A stretch of DNA of 64,000 nucleotides. Source: Labilithrix sp. (lineage in GTDB: Bacteria; Myxococcota_A; Polyangia; Polyangiales; Polyangiaceae). Positions within the stretch are counted from its first letter, which is position 1. Every line of letters starts with the position of its first letter. The stretch covers positions 1 through 64,000 of the forward strand of contig JAHBWC010000045.1 of NCBI GenBank assembly GCA_019637225.1, written 5' to 3'. The notes beneath the pieces are model-generated. The model had not been told where the DNA came from and ran no database searches. It saw only the letters and a list, made by a program, of their open reading frames with translations. The position numbers and the translations under genes are program-made. Positions 32,850-44,322 of this stretch are shown here, in pieces.

Positions 32850-33301
32850 CGGAGCGAGTCCTTCCAGAGCGACACCCGCTCGCGCGCGGTCCACCACCCG
32901 CGCGCGATCAGCGTGGCGTGGGGTGGAGGCGCGCCGACGCCGTCGACCACGCCGAGCCCGGCGCGCTCGAACAGCTTCTTCGCCCGCGGGAGGTGCCACG
33001 AGCACGTGACCACGACGACCTCGCGGAGCCCGCGTTCGGTGAGGAGCCGCGCGGCCTCGACGGCGTTCTCGAACGTGTCGCGCGACACGCGCTCGCGGAG
33101 GATGGCGTCTCTCGGGACGCCGCCGTCCTCGAGCATCCGAGCCAGCTCGTCGGCTTCGACCCGCCCGTTCCAGTCCCGCCCGCCACAAGCGACGACGAGG
33201 CGCGCGCCGCGCGCGACGAAGACGTCCCGCGCCACCCGCGCTCGACGGGCGAGCGCCGCGCTCCCCGGCCGGCACCCGAGTACGCAAACGACGCCGGTCA
33301 T
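32846..33301 (-). CDS. DUF218/YdcF-ElyC-SanA family protein
   Basis: A protein of about 151 aa of the DUF218 family (YdcF, SanA, ElyC), whose members affect envelope polymer or lipid-carrier metabolism. Motifs are VVCVLGCRPG at the start, ARLVVACGGRDWNGRVEADE near 32-51 and VVVTCSWHLPRAKKLFERAG near 97-116. It lacks the N-terminal TM segments of some members. The start is uncertain: ATG 33301 begins the fold, while an in-frame ATG about 70 nt upstream would add a basic leader. The stop overlaps the HEAT-cyclophilin gene, so they are probably co-translated. Biochemical activity of this family is poorly known. Confidence 0.82.
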   Translation of the reverse strand: MTGVVCVLGCRPGSAALARRARVARDVFVARGARLVVACGGRDWNGRVEADELARMLEDGGVPRDAILRERVSRDTFENAVEAARLLTERGLREVVVVTCSWHLPRAKKLFERAGLGVVDGVGAPPPHATLIARGWWTARERVSLWKDSLR

Positions 33302-33444
33302 GGGTGGAGCAATCGAGGGAGCATCGGAGTCGCGCCGCCGCTCGACGGCCGGACGACGCCGCGTCTTCATACCCGACGGCGACCGTCGACGCGACGCTCG
33401 TGATGGGGGCAGGCGTCCGGCCGGGCCGCGGGCCCAGCCGGCCC

Positions 33445-33473
33445 TTGACCGTGCTTGCGGCTCCTCGTATCCC
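33445..33473 (+). promoter_or_regulatory. sigma-70-like promoter of the MBL hydrolase
   Basis: TTGACC (33445-33450), a 17-nt spacer and TATCCC (33468-33473) give a start near 33480 and a 15-nt leader that contains the GGAGGGAG ribosome binding site. Best -35/-10 pair in the window. Confidence 0.55.
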
Positions 33474-33494
33474 TTGAGCTCGAGACGGAGGGAG

Positions 33495-34334
33495 ATGCGC
33501 ATCACCTTTTGGGGTGTCCGCGGGAGCATCCCGTGCCCGGGGCCCGACACCGTAGGCGTGGGCGGCAACACGAGCTGCGTCGAGGTCCGGGCCGGCAAGG
33601 CCTTCCTCGTCTTCGACGGCGGCACGGGGCTTCGCATGCTGGGCAAGCGCGTGCTGAAGGAGATGCCGTTCACGGCGCATCTCTTCTTCAGCCACGTCCA
33701 CTGGGACCACATCCAGGGCTTTCCGTTCTTCGATCCGGCGTTCGTGCCCGGCAACGTGATTCACCTCTACGGCGGCAACAACGTCTCGCGCACGCTCGAG
33801 GAGACGCTCGCGGGGCAGATGGACCACCCGAGCTTCCCCGTGCACCTCACGGAGATGGGCGCACAGATGGTCTTCCACGGCGTCAGCGATCGCTTGCCGG
33901 TCGAGGTCGACGCCGGCGACGGCCAGAAGGCCGTGATCCGCGCCGCTCCGGGCAACCACCCGAACGGCGTCTGGGCCTACCGCGTCGACTACGCGGGGCG
34001 CAGCGTCGTCTACGCGACCGACACCGAGCACTACGCCGTCGTCGACCCCAAGCTCACGAAGCTCGCGCAGGGCGCCGACGTCCTCATCTACGACTCGCAG
34101 TACACGCCCGAGGAGTACGCCGGGCAGACCGGCGGCGGACCGAAGCTCGGCTGGGGGCACAGCACCTTCGAGGAGGCGGTGAAGCTCGCGAAGGCGGCGA
34201 ACGTCGGGCGGCTCGTCCTCTACCACCACGATCCGATGCAGAGCGACGCGGCGGTGGCGGAGAAGGAGAAGCGCGCGCGGGCCCTCTTCCCGAACGCCGA
34301 GGCCGCGCGCGAGGGGCTCGTCATCGAGCTCTGA
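33495..34334 (+). CDS. metallo-beta-lactamase-fold hydrolase
   Basis: A 279-aa cytoplasmic hydrolase. The metal-binding motif HVHWDH spans 67-72, with further ligands likely in GNHPNG (about 157), TDTEH (about 176) and the C-terminal LYHHDP. The N-terminal FWGVRGSIPCPGP and GGNTSCVEV are typical of a subgroup of cyclic-nucleotide phosphodiesterase/tRNase Z-like MBL proteins found near regulators in many bacteria. Substrate is unknown; a phosphodiester is likely. Start is fixed by GGAGGGAG just before the ATG. A strong hairpin follows 20 nt after the stop. Confidence 0.92.
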   Translation: MRITFWGVRGSIPCPGPDTVGVGGNTSCVEVRAGKAFLVFDGGTGLRMLGKRVLKEMPFTAHLFFSHVHWDHIQGFPFFDPAFVPGNVIHLYGGNNVSRTLEETLAGQMDHPSFPVHLTEMGAQMVFHGVSDRLPVEVDAGDGQKAVIRAAPGNHPNGVWAYRVDYAGRSVVYATDTEHYAVVDPKLTKLAQGADVLIYDSQYTPEEYAGQTGGGPKLGWGHSTFEEAVKLAKAANVGRLVLYHHDPMQSDAAVAEKEKRARALFPNAEAAREGLVIEL

Positions 34335-34354
34335 CGCGCCTCCGTCCGGCGTAC

Positions 34355-34376
34355 CGCGTCTGCGGACGCAGACGCG
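34355..34376 (+). terminator. 10-bp perfect hairpin after the MBL gene
   Basis: CGCGTCTGCG and CGCAGACGCG are perfect complements with only GA between them. It lies 20 nt after the stop codon. There is no U tract, as is common in GC-rich genomes, so intrinsic termination is plausible but unproven. The rest of the 277-bp gap up to the sigma factor shows no gene. Confidence 0.6.
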
Positions 34377-34611
34377 TCGTGTCGTGCCGCGTAGTCGCAC
34401 TCGTCGTCGGATCGCGAAAGCGTTGCGCAGGCGGCGCGCTCCTCCGGCCGACGTTGCGCGCCGATTGCGCCGGCGTGTCGAGAGGCGCGTGAAAACGCGG
34501 CAAATCGGGCTCCTCACGGTCACGACACGATGGCATCGAGCATGCATGGCTTGGCCGTGGAGCAAGCGCCTGCGTCCCGCGGGTGCGCTCCCCGACCACG
34601 AGGAGGACGGT

Positions 34612-35436
34612 ATGGGCAGCGGCAAGGCTCGCGAGCTCGACGGTGGATCCATGCATGCCTATCGGCGGAGCCTGGCGAACGTCCAGGTGCTCGACCGCGA
34701 GACGGAACGCGATCTCGCGCGCCGGTGGATCGCGGGCGACAAGCGCGCCGGGCGGAAGATCGTCGAGGCGTGCCTGCCGTTCGTCGTGTCCATCGCGGTC
34801 GAGTATCGCCGTTGGGGTGTCCCGCTCGAGGACATCGTCCAGCAGGGCAACGTCGGGCTGCTCAAGGCCGCGCAGAAGTTCGACCCCTCCCGCGACTGTC
34901 GCCTCGCGACGTACGCGGCCTACTGGATCCGCGCCGAGATCCGCGAGTACGTCGTCCGTGCGTTCCGCGTCGTCCGGCTCGGTACGACCAAGGGCGAGCG
35001 CCGCGCCCTCCGCATGTACCGCAAGACGAAGCTCACCGACCCCGCGGCCCTGGCAGAGGCCTCGGGCCTCTCGGAGGAGCGCGTGCGGCTCTTGCTCCCG
35101 CTGCTCGCGTCGCGCGAGATGAGCCTCGACGCGAGCACGAGCGATTCTGGTCCGGCGACCGAGCGCCTCCCGGGGACGACGCCGACGCCGGAAGAAGAAG
35201 CGGCGCGCTCGGAGGCGAGGACCCGAGCGGGACACGCCGTGCACCGCGCGGTCGGCCGGCTCGACGATCGCGAGCGGATGATCGTCCAGGAGCGCCTCAT
35301 GAACGAAGAGCCGCCGACGCTGCAAGAGCTCGGCGCCCGCCTCGGGGTCAGCAAGGAGCGCGTGCGCCAGCTCGAGGAGCGCGCGCGGTCGAAGCTGCGC
35401 GGTGAGCTCGCCGAGCTCGCCGATCTCGTGGCCTGA
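34612..35436 (+). CDS. RNA polymerase sigma-32 (RpoH)-like sigma factor
   Basis: A 274-aa sigma-70-family factor of the RpoH-like group. Region 2 has the core-binding and -10-binding stretch EDIVQQGNVGLLKAAQKFD...RLATYAAYWIRAEIREYV, and the sequence FRVVRLGTTKGERRALR corresponds to the SLVKLGTT region of RpoH, although the RpoH box itself is not conserved. Region 4 (LTLQELGARLGVSKERVRQLEERA-like, about 235-262) is complete. ATG at 34612 follows a perfect AGGAGG by 5 nt. No anti-sigma gene adjoins it. Myxobacteria carry several RpoH-like factors for heat and developmental responses; which one this is cannot be told. Confidence 0.93.
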   Translation: MGSGKARELDGGSMHAYRRSLANVQVLDRETERDLARRWIAGDKRAGRKIVEACLPFVVSIAVEYRRWGVPLEDIVQQGNVGLLKAAQKFDPSRDCRLATYAAYWIRAEIREYVVRAFRVVRLGTTKGERRALRMYRKTKLTDPAALAEASGLSEERVRLLLPLLASREMSLDASTSDSGPATERLPGTTPTPEEEAARSEARTRAGHAVHRAVGRLDDRERMIVQERLMNEEPPTLQELGARLGVSKERVRQLEERARSKLRGELAELADLVA

Positions 35437-35481
35437 TCCGACGGTCCGCCCCGTTTCTTCGCGGCTCATCCGGCGGCCTGC

Positions 35482-35487
35482 TACCCT
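35482..35487 (+). promoter_or_regulatory. extended -10 (TG-c-TACCCT) of the S41 protease
   Basis: TGCTACCCT lies 14 nt before ATG 35502, with no Shine-Dalgarno between, giving a predicted leader of about 7-8 nt. Confidence 0.4.
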
Positions 35488-35501
35488 TCGATCTCCGGAT
35501 C

Positions 35502-37373
35502 ATGCGGAAGGCGGGTTTCGTCGTAGCGGCGCTCGTGCCGGCCTGCGTCGTGGGCTGGGCGATCGTGCACGCGCCGTCGCCGCCGCCTGCGATCGAGGTG
35601 CCGCCGCTCCCCGCGGCGAGCGCGCCGGCGCCGCCGGTCTCGTCGCCGTCGATGGACGACAACCACGATGACGAACGCTCGTACGTCTTTCGCATTCCGT
35701 CGGGAGAGCCGACCTCGCTCTCGTGCGACGAGGCTCGCACGATCGTCGAGCAGGTCCGCGCCGGCCTCGCGTACGCACCCGAGTCGGTGAAGGCGTCCGC
35801 GTTCGCGGCGTCGGCGGCGGACTGGCTCGATCCCCACGGCCTCTTGACCCTCGCGAAGGACGCACCTTCTGCGCAGTCGCTCCAGAAGGCCGCGCCCGAC
35901 CTGCTCGCCGACATCGAAGGGAGGCGCCAGCGTTCGTGCGCCTCCGCGACGACACCGGGGTCGGTGCTCGAGTCGTGGGTCGGCGAGCTTCGCGAGGCCT
36001 TCGACAAGGGGCGCCGCGCGCCGGGGATGACCGTCGCGACGGCGGCCGCGCTCGAGCCGATGCCCCCGCCCGGGAGCGCGCGCGAGACCGCCGAGGAGCT
36101 CGGCCGGCGCGCGGGCGCCTTCGAGGCCGCCTACGGCAAGGAGGGCAAGCGCTACGCCGACGAGGCGCGGCGGCGGTTCTTTCCACCGCTCGACAAGGCC
36201 GGGTGGTCGCGCGTCGTCCTCGCGTCAGCCGTGCGCGCGTACGTCCCGCTCGTCGACCCGCACGGCGAGTGGGCGCCGTTCGACGAGGAGTCCCGCATCT
36301 ACGAGGTCGACCTCGCGTCGCGTCCGCCGTCCCGCCTCTGGGGCCGCGCGCTGCTCACGGCCGTCGGCGTTCGAGTGACCGAGTCGGCCACGCCGCCGCT
36401 CGCGATCGACGACGTCGTCCTGTCCGTCGCGAACGTCGCGACCGCGGGCCTGCCGCTCGAGCAGGTCGACCAGCTCGGCTTCGCGGCGAGCGACGCGAAG
36501 GCGCCGCTGTCGGCCGTGGTCCTCCGCGGGGGCAAGATCGTGCTCCTCGAGGTGGGGCAGGGAGACGACCCCGGGCCTCCGATGCGCGCCACCGGCGATC
36601 TGCCGGTCGAACGCGTCGCGTTCGGCGAGGGCGACGCGGTGATCGTCTCGGTGAAGGACGTGCGCGACGACCTCGGCGAGGACCTCGCGACGATCATCGC
36701 CTCGGAGCGAGAGCGTGGGCCGCGGAAGCTCTCCGGCGTGGTGCTCGACCTCCGCGGCAACGGCGGCGGATCGACCGACGGCGCGCTCGGCGCGCTCGCG
36801 CTCTTCTTGCCGGGTGCGCCGCTCTTCGCGATGAAGCGTCGCGACGGCACGGTGGAGATCGATCGCGCGCCGGTCCCGCGCGATCGCGACCGCTGGACGG
36901 GGCCGCTCGCGACGTTCGTCGACGGGACGACGGCGAGCGCCGCCGAGATGATCGCGGGCGCGCTCGCCGCGTACCGGCGCGCGCCGAGCGTCGGCTCGAC
37001 CACGTTCGGCAAGGGCTGCGCGCAGGAGTACGTGGACGACGACGCGCACGCCGGCGTGCTCAGGCTCACCACGCTCGTCTACGCGCTCCCCGACGGGACG
37101 CCGGTGCAGCGCGTCGGTCTCGTCCCGCAGATCCGCTTTCCGTTCGCGCCGCAGGGCGAGCCGGGCGCGGCGGAGGAGCGCGAGGCGAAGCTCGCTCACT
37201 CCGCGCCCCCGTGGCGCGGCCCCGACGTGCGCGATTCGTCCGTGGCGGGCGCGCGCGAGGACGCCGCCTGGTCGGCGCACGGAGGCAACGTCGGCCCCTG
37301 CCAGGACGCCGAGACGTGCAAGGCCCTCCGCCTCCTCGGCGGCTCGAAGCGCACGCCGATCGCGAAGCACTGA
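35502..37373 (+). CDS. S41-family (C-terminal-processing-like) serine protease
   Basis: A 623-aa envelope protease with an N-terminal membrane anchor (VVAALVPACVVGWAIVHA, about 6-23) and a Pro-rich linker. Residues about 75-240 are helical and unassigned, about 285-360 is a degenerate PDZ-like region, and about 385-540 is the S41 catalytic domain with VVLDLRGNGGGSTDGALGAL, the nucleophile Ser in TTASAAEMIAGAL near 485 and the base Lys in STTFGKGCAQE near 507. The dyad is therefore intact. The C-terminal 75 residues contain a Cys pair (GPCQDAETCKALR). The family trims tails of periplasmic proteins; the target is unknown. Confidence 0.9.
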   Translation: MRKAGFVVAALVPACVVGWAIVHAPSPPPAIEVPPLPAASAPAPPVSSPSMDDNHDDERSYVFRIPSGEPTSLSCDEARTIVEQVRAGLAYAPESVKASAFAASAADWLDPHGLLTLAKDAPSAQSLQKAAPDLLADIEGRRQRSCASATTPGSVLESWVGELREAFDKGRRAPGMTVATAAALEPMPPPGSARETAEELGRRAGAFEAAYGKEGKRYADEARRRFFPPLDKAGWSRVVLASAVRAYVPLVDPHGEWAPFDEESRIYEVDLASRPPSRLWGRALLTAVGVRVTESATPPLAIDDVVLSVANVATAGLPLEQVDQLGFAASDAKAPLSAVVLRGGKIVLLEVGQGDDPGPPMRATGDLPVERVAFGEGDAVIVSVKDVRDDLGEDLATIIASERERGPRKLSGVVLDLRGNGGGSTDGALGALALFLPGAPLFAMKRRDGTVEIDRAPVPRDRDRWTGPLATFVDGTTASAAEMIAGALAAYRRAPSVGSTTFGKGCAQEYVDDDAHAGVLRLTTLVYALPDGTPVQRVGLVPQIRFPFAPQGEPGAAEEREAKLAHSAPPWRGPDVRDSSVAGAREDAAWSAHGGNVGPCQDAETCKALRLLGGSKRTPIAKH

Positions 37374-37437
37374 CGCGAGGCTCATCCAGCCGGCGTCGGT
37401 GGACGCGCTCTCGCTCTCGGTGACGCGCGTGCCGAGG

Positions 37438-38256
37438 TCAGTCGAAGAGGCCGCGGGCGGTCGCCATGTCGAGCGCCTTCTGAAGCGCGTCGTAGCCCGG
37501 GGCGAGCCCTTCGGCCAGGTCGTCGCCGCCGAAGACGTCGCGGATCAGCCCCGGCGTGGTCGTGTCCGAGCAGGCGTCCTTGAAGGCGCTGAAGGCCTTG
37601 TCGCGGATGCGATCGGCGACTTCGGCGCGCACCGCGAGGACGTCCGGCGGGATCGCCCCGAACGTGGCGAGGACGCGGACGTCGGCTCCGTCGATCTCCG
37701 ACCACGCGCCGGCCGAGACGTTTCCCTTCTCGTCGGCTTGCGCGTACGTGCCCGCCACGTCGCACGCGCCTTCGAGCAGCGCCTCGATCGCGCTCCGGTG
37801 CGATCCGTGGAAGGTCTCGGTGCGAAAGAGCGTGCGAGGGTCCACGCCGAGGATCGCGAGCTTCACGCGCGGGAGCACGAAGCCCGCGGCGCTCCAGCGG
37901 TCCACCCAGCCGGCGCGCGTGCCGCGAAGTGCGTCGATCGAGCGGATCTTCGAGCTGGCGCGCACGATGAGCGCGGCCTCGTATGCGGAGGCGCCGCCTC
38001 GGAGGATGCTCCCGAGAGGCGTCACGACTTCGCCGAGGCGCACGTAGACGATCGGAGGAAGCCACGCGACGTCGGTCCGGCCCTCGCGGACGTCGGCGGC
38101 GAGCGCTTCGTAGGACGCGGCGTCCCGGCGCTCGATCGGGAGACCGATGCGCTCACTCATCCAGCTCGCGAGCCGGTCGACGCGCTCGCCCAGGCCGCCC
38201 TGGGCGGAGGGAACGACGAGACCGAACACGATCTTGGACAGGCTCGCGGAGCTCAT
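37438..38256 (-). CDS. PhnD-like substrate-binding-fold protein lacking a signal peptide
   Basis: About 272 aa with the fold of phosphate/phosphonate (PhnD) periplasmic binding proteins: RTDVAWLPPIVYV, ILRGGASAYEAALIVR, LRGTRAGWVDRWSAAGFVLP and the HGSHRSAIEALLEGACDVAGTY segment. Unlike transport proteins it has neither signal peptide nor lipobox, and no ABC permease or ATPase is adjacent, so it probably acts in the cytoplasm as a ligand sensor or is exported by another route. ATG 38256 is preferred because TACGAT overlaps the alternative ATG at 38274. Ligand unknown; calling it a transporter component would be unsafe. Confidence 0.82.
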   Translation of the reverse strand: MSSASLSKIVFGLVVPSAQGGLGERVDRLASWMSERIGLPIERRDAASYEALAADVREGRTDVAWLPPIVYVRLGEVVTPLGSILRGGASAYEAALIVRASSKIRSIDALRGTRAGWVDRWSAAGFVLPRVKLAILGVDPRTLFRTETFHGSHRSAIEALLEGACDVAGTYAQADEKGNVSAGAWSEIDGADVRVLATFGAIPPDVLAVRAEVADRIRDKAFSAFKDACSDTTTPGLIRDVFGGDDLAEGLAPGYDALQKALDMATARGLFD

Positions 38257-38341
38257 GAGGCGGCGACCGGCCATCGTACTACGACCTCTTGCGCTTGGCT
38301 CCGGCCTCGCTCGCGCTCCCGCGTCGCGCTCGCTCCGCGCC

Positions 38342-39093
38342 TCACCAGACGAGGTCGTAGGCCATCTTCAGAACGAGCACCGTCACCACGCCGAGCACCA
38401 CGGCGCGCACGAACCCGTCGCCGCGCCGGAGCGCGAGTCGCGCGCCGACGAACGCGCCCGCCGCGTTCGCCGCGGCCATCGGCGCGGCGACCCGCCACAG
38501 GACCGCGCCCTTCAGCGAGAACAGGAGAAGGGCCGCGAGGTTCGACGCGAGGTTCACCACCTTGGCGTTGCCCGACGCGCGCGTGACGGTGTCGCCGAAC
38601 ACCATGACGAACGCGACGATGAGCATCGACCCGACGCCGGGACCGAAGAAGCCGTCGTAGAAGCCGAGCGCGAACGCGATCGGACCGAGCGCGAGCATCG
38701 CCCAGGGCCGCGCGTGGCCGGTCTTCGGCTTCCGCGGGTACGCGACGATCCCGGCGGCGGCGAGCAGGAGGACGAGGACGACGGGCTTGAGCGGCTCCGG
38801 CTTCACGAGCAAGAGGACGCGGGCGCCCGCGAGCGATCCGATGAAGCCGCACGCGAACGCGAGCGGCACGCGCGCGCGATCGATGCCCCCCTTCGTCCAG
38901 AAGGAGGCGAACGACGAGACGGCGCCGAACGACGCCTGCCCCTTGTTGGTGGCGAGCGCGACGGGCACCGGCAGCCCCGCCGCGAGCAGGACCGGGACCG
39001 TGACGAGCCCGCCTCCGCCGGCGATCGCGTCGACGAGGCCGGCGCCGAACGCGGCCAGCGCCAGGAGCGCGATGGTCCACGGCTCGAGCGGAG

Positions 39094-39097
<4 letters not shown>
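38342..39097 (-). CDS. TauE/SafE-family membrane permease
   Basis: A 251-aa inner-membrane protein of the TauE/SafE (DUF81) family, implicated in transport of sulfite, organosulfur compounds or other anions. About eight TM segments arranged as two related halves: AAFGAGLVDAIAGGGGLVTVPVLL with ATNKGQ near the start, and YDGFFGPGVGS with ASGNAKVVNLASN in the second half, all family hallmarks. GTG at 39097 overlaps the stop of the radical SAM gene by 4 nt, so expression is coupled, although no functional link is obvious. Confidence 0.92.
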
Positions 39098-42042
<2,945 letters not shown>

Positions 42043-42052
42043 CGTGGGCCGC

Positions 42053-42058
42053 TCTCTA
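42053..42058 (-). promoter_or_regulatory. TAGAGA -10 of the radical SAM operon
   Basis: TAGAGA on the minus strand ends 10 nt before ATG 42042; no Shine-Dalgarno is seen. Confidence 0.35.
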
Positions 42059-42155
42059 GCGCGAATCACGCCGGGGCGCTCGTTCCGTGCGCGCGCGCCG
42101 GTTCAGGCGGTCTTCTGCGCGAGGGCGACGCCCGGCTCGCCGCCGGCGCGGGCGG

Positions 42156-44273
42156 TCAGGGCCGGACGCAGCGACCGCCCTGCTTGCCGTACTTCGTCAT
42201 GACGTTGAGGTTGTGGCCCTGGCGCGAAGGCCCGTGCCCCTCGAACGACGCGCCGACCCAGGCGACGCGCGCCCAGCCGTTGTGGTTCGCGTCGTCGTAG
42301 CACCGGCCGTCGGCGCCGCAGAAGCCGGTCCCGCCGGACGACGACGCGCACTGGCCGGTCGTCTGATTGAGGTCGGTGCACGGCCAGCCGTCGCCGACGA
42401 CCTCCATGACGTTGCCGAGCACGTCGAAGTAGCCGTCGTTGGCGCCGGGACCGATGGCTCGGAAGTCGTTTCGCATCCGTCCCGGCGCGGCCACGGCGTA
42501 CGCCTGGTCGTTCGTGTTGGCGGCGGCCGGCATCGGGTAGACGTACCGGGCCTGGAAGATCGACGGCGAATTCGGGAACGGGTTGTAGTTGGTCGTGTTC
42601 TGGTCGTAGGCGTTGAGGTTGTAGCCGCCGGCCGCCGTGCGCATCGGGACGAGGAACTCGTCGGTCTTCCAGCTGTAGGCTTGCCGGTTCGCGGCGCCCG
42701 CCACGGTGTCGAGGTACGACGGCGCGGCGCCCCACGGATGATTCGCCGGTCCCCATGCCCCCGCCGTGCCGCCGAGCTCCGCTTGGGTCGGGAGGCGCCC
42801 GCCGTCCCACGCGCAGAACGCGGCGAGCAGCGGCTGCGTCACGCAGTTGAGGCTCTTCACGTCGAGGTCTTCTTTGGTGAAGACCCGCGCCATCGCCCCG
42901 AACTGGTTCGTCTGGGTCGCGCTCGGCCAGTGGTAGGTGGGGTGCCCGTTCTGCCCGTCGCCGGTGTTCAGCCAGCAGCCCTGCCCGCAGTTGTTGCAGG
43001 GACGGTCCTGCATGAAGACGGTGTTGCCGAGGTGCTGGTAGACGCCGAACTGCTGCGAGCGGTTCGAGCAGCCCGAGCCGTTGGACTCGCACTGGACGAT
43101 CGTCTGCGCCGGCGTCGAGAGCCCGGTCGGCAGGTACTTCACCATGCCGTCGGGGATCTGCTGGGTGATCGCGCGGTGTGTGTTCACCCAGCCCTGGACG
43201 TCGTTGTTCACGGCGCGGATGAACTCGCGCATGCGTCCCGCCGTGATCTCGTACTTGTCGACCTTGATCGTCGAGCCCGGGAGCGCGACCGACGCGCAGC
43301 ACGACTCGTGGCTCGCGGCCGCCTGTCCGACCTCGCGCGCCCCGCACGTGTCGCCGCCCTCGTGCACGCGGCACGAAGGAGCGAGGACGCAGCGGTTCGC
43401 GTAGCCGCAGGTGGCGCCGGGGGCCGCGCAGTCGCCGTCGAGCCCGCAGAGCTTTCCGGGGGCGCAGCGCGGGGCGTTGGTCGGCGCGCCGCCGCCGCAG
43501 TCGACGTCCGTCTCGTTGCCGTTCTTGAGACCGTCGGAGCTCGAGGGCGGATCGCACGTCTTCGGTGCCGTCGCGCTGCAGCGGACGTTGTTGCAGTCGC
43601 CGTCGCCGGCGCAGCCCTGCCCCGGCGGGCACTTCTTCGGCGTCGTCGGCCCGCCGCAGTCGATGCCGGTCTCGTCGCCGTTCTTGACGCCGTCGTTGTC
43701 GGTCGGCGCGAGGCACTTCTTCGAGCCGGCGTCGCACACGCCGCTGGTGCAGTCGGCGGGCTTCGCGCAGCCCTTCCCGTCGGCGCACGCCGGGGCCTTC
43801 GTGCCGCCGCAGTCCGTGTCGGTCTCGTCGCCGTTCTTCACCTTGTCGGTGGGCGAGGGCACCTGGCACACGCCGCCGGTGCAGACACCGCTCGTGCAGT
43901 CCTCGCCGATGAGGCAGCCTTTCCCGTCGGCGCACGCCGGGGCTTTCGTGCCGCCGCAGTCGATGTCGGTCTCGTCGCCGTTCTTGATCCCGTCGTTCGG
44001 CGCGACCGCCCGACACGTGCCCTCCCGGCAGAGCGCGGTCTGGCAGTCCGGCGCGCCTTCGCACGCCTCGCCGACCGCGCACGGCGTGGTCAACCTTCCG
44101 CATCCCGCCGATCCGTCCGGGGCGGTGCTCGCGTCGCCGCCGTCGGCGCGGGGGGCGCCGTCCTCACCGGCGTCGCCGCCATCGACGCCGCTGTCGTCGT
44201 CGTCCGCCGTCGGATCCGAGCTGCAAGCCGTCACCACCACCGCGAGTGCCGCGGCCACGAGCAGACGCTTCAT
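42156..44273 (-). CDS. lipoprotein with Cys-rich modules and a SUMF1/FGE-like domain
   Basis: A 705-aa surface lipoprotein. Signal with lipobox VTAC (about 17), an acidic linker, then Cys-rich modules including four of the form NGxETDxDCGG followed by CADGKGC...CTSGVC. Residues about 330-705 form a SUMF1/formylglycine-generating-enzyme-like domain (VDKYEITAGRMREFIRAV, FCAWDGGRLPTQAELGGTAG, GNVMEVVGDGW, final GGRCVRP). The paired active-site Cys (C-x4-C) of true FGEs is not seen near the C-terminus, so it is more likely a binding or structural member than a sulfatase activator. A sulfatase gene lies 4.7 kb away. ATG 44273 gives the proper signal peptide; 44285 is an alternative. Confidence 0.88.
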   Translation of the reverse strand: MKRLLVAAALAVVVTACSSDPTADDDDSGVDGGDAGEDGAPRADGGDASTAPDGSAGCGRLTTPCAVGEACEGAPDCQTALCREGTCRAVAPNDGIKNGDETDIDCGGTKAPACADGKGCLIGEDCTSGVCTGGVCQVPSPTDKVKNGDETDTDCGGTKAPACADGKGCAKPADCTSGVCDAGSKKCLAPTDNDGVKNGDETGIDCGGPTTPKKCPPGQGCAGDGDCNNVRCSATAPKTCDPPSSSDGLKNGNETDVDCGGGAPTNAPRCAPGKLCGLDGDCAAPGATCGYANRCVLAPSCRVHEGGDTCGAREVGQAAASHESCCASVALPGSTIKVDKYEITAGRMREFIRAVNNDVQGWVNTHRAITQQIPDGMVKYLPTGLSTPAQTIVQCESNGSGCSNRSQQFGVYQHLGNTVFMQDRPCNNCGQGCWLNTGDGQNGHPTYHWPSATQTNQFGAMARVFTKEDLDVKSLNCVTQPLLAAFCAWDGGRLPTQAELGGTAGAWGPANHPWGAAPSYLDTVAGAANRQAYSWKTDEFLVPMRTAAGGYNLNAYDQNTTNYNPFPNSPSIFQARYVYPMPAAANTNDQAYAVAAPGRMRNDFRAIGPGANDGYFDVLGNVMEVVGDGWPCTDLNQTTGQCASSSGGTGFCGADGRCYDDANHNGWARVAWVGASFEGHGPSRQGHNLNVMTKYGKQGGRCVRP

Positions 44274-44322
44274 GACGATCACCATCGAGTGGCAGGCAGA
44301 ATCTCAGTGTCGGGCCGCGTCG

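Noticed and set aside
29988..33494. Long plus-strand frame preceding the MBL hydrolase
   Set aside because: It is antisense to coaX and the HEAT-cyclophilin gene; real coding in this frame begins at ATG 33495 with its own promoter and ribosome binding site.
34384..34611. Upstream extension of the sigma factor by 76 residues
   Set aside because: The extension is Arg-rich without family similarity, and AGGAGG with ideal spacing marks ATG 34612.
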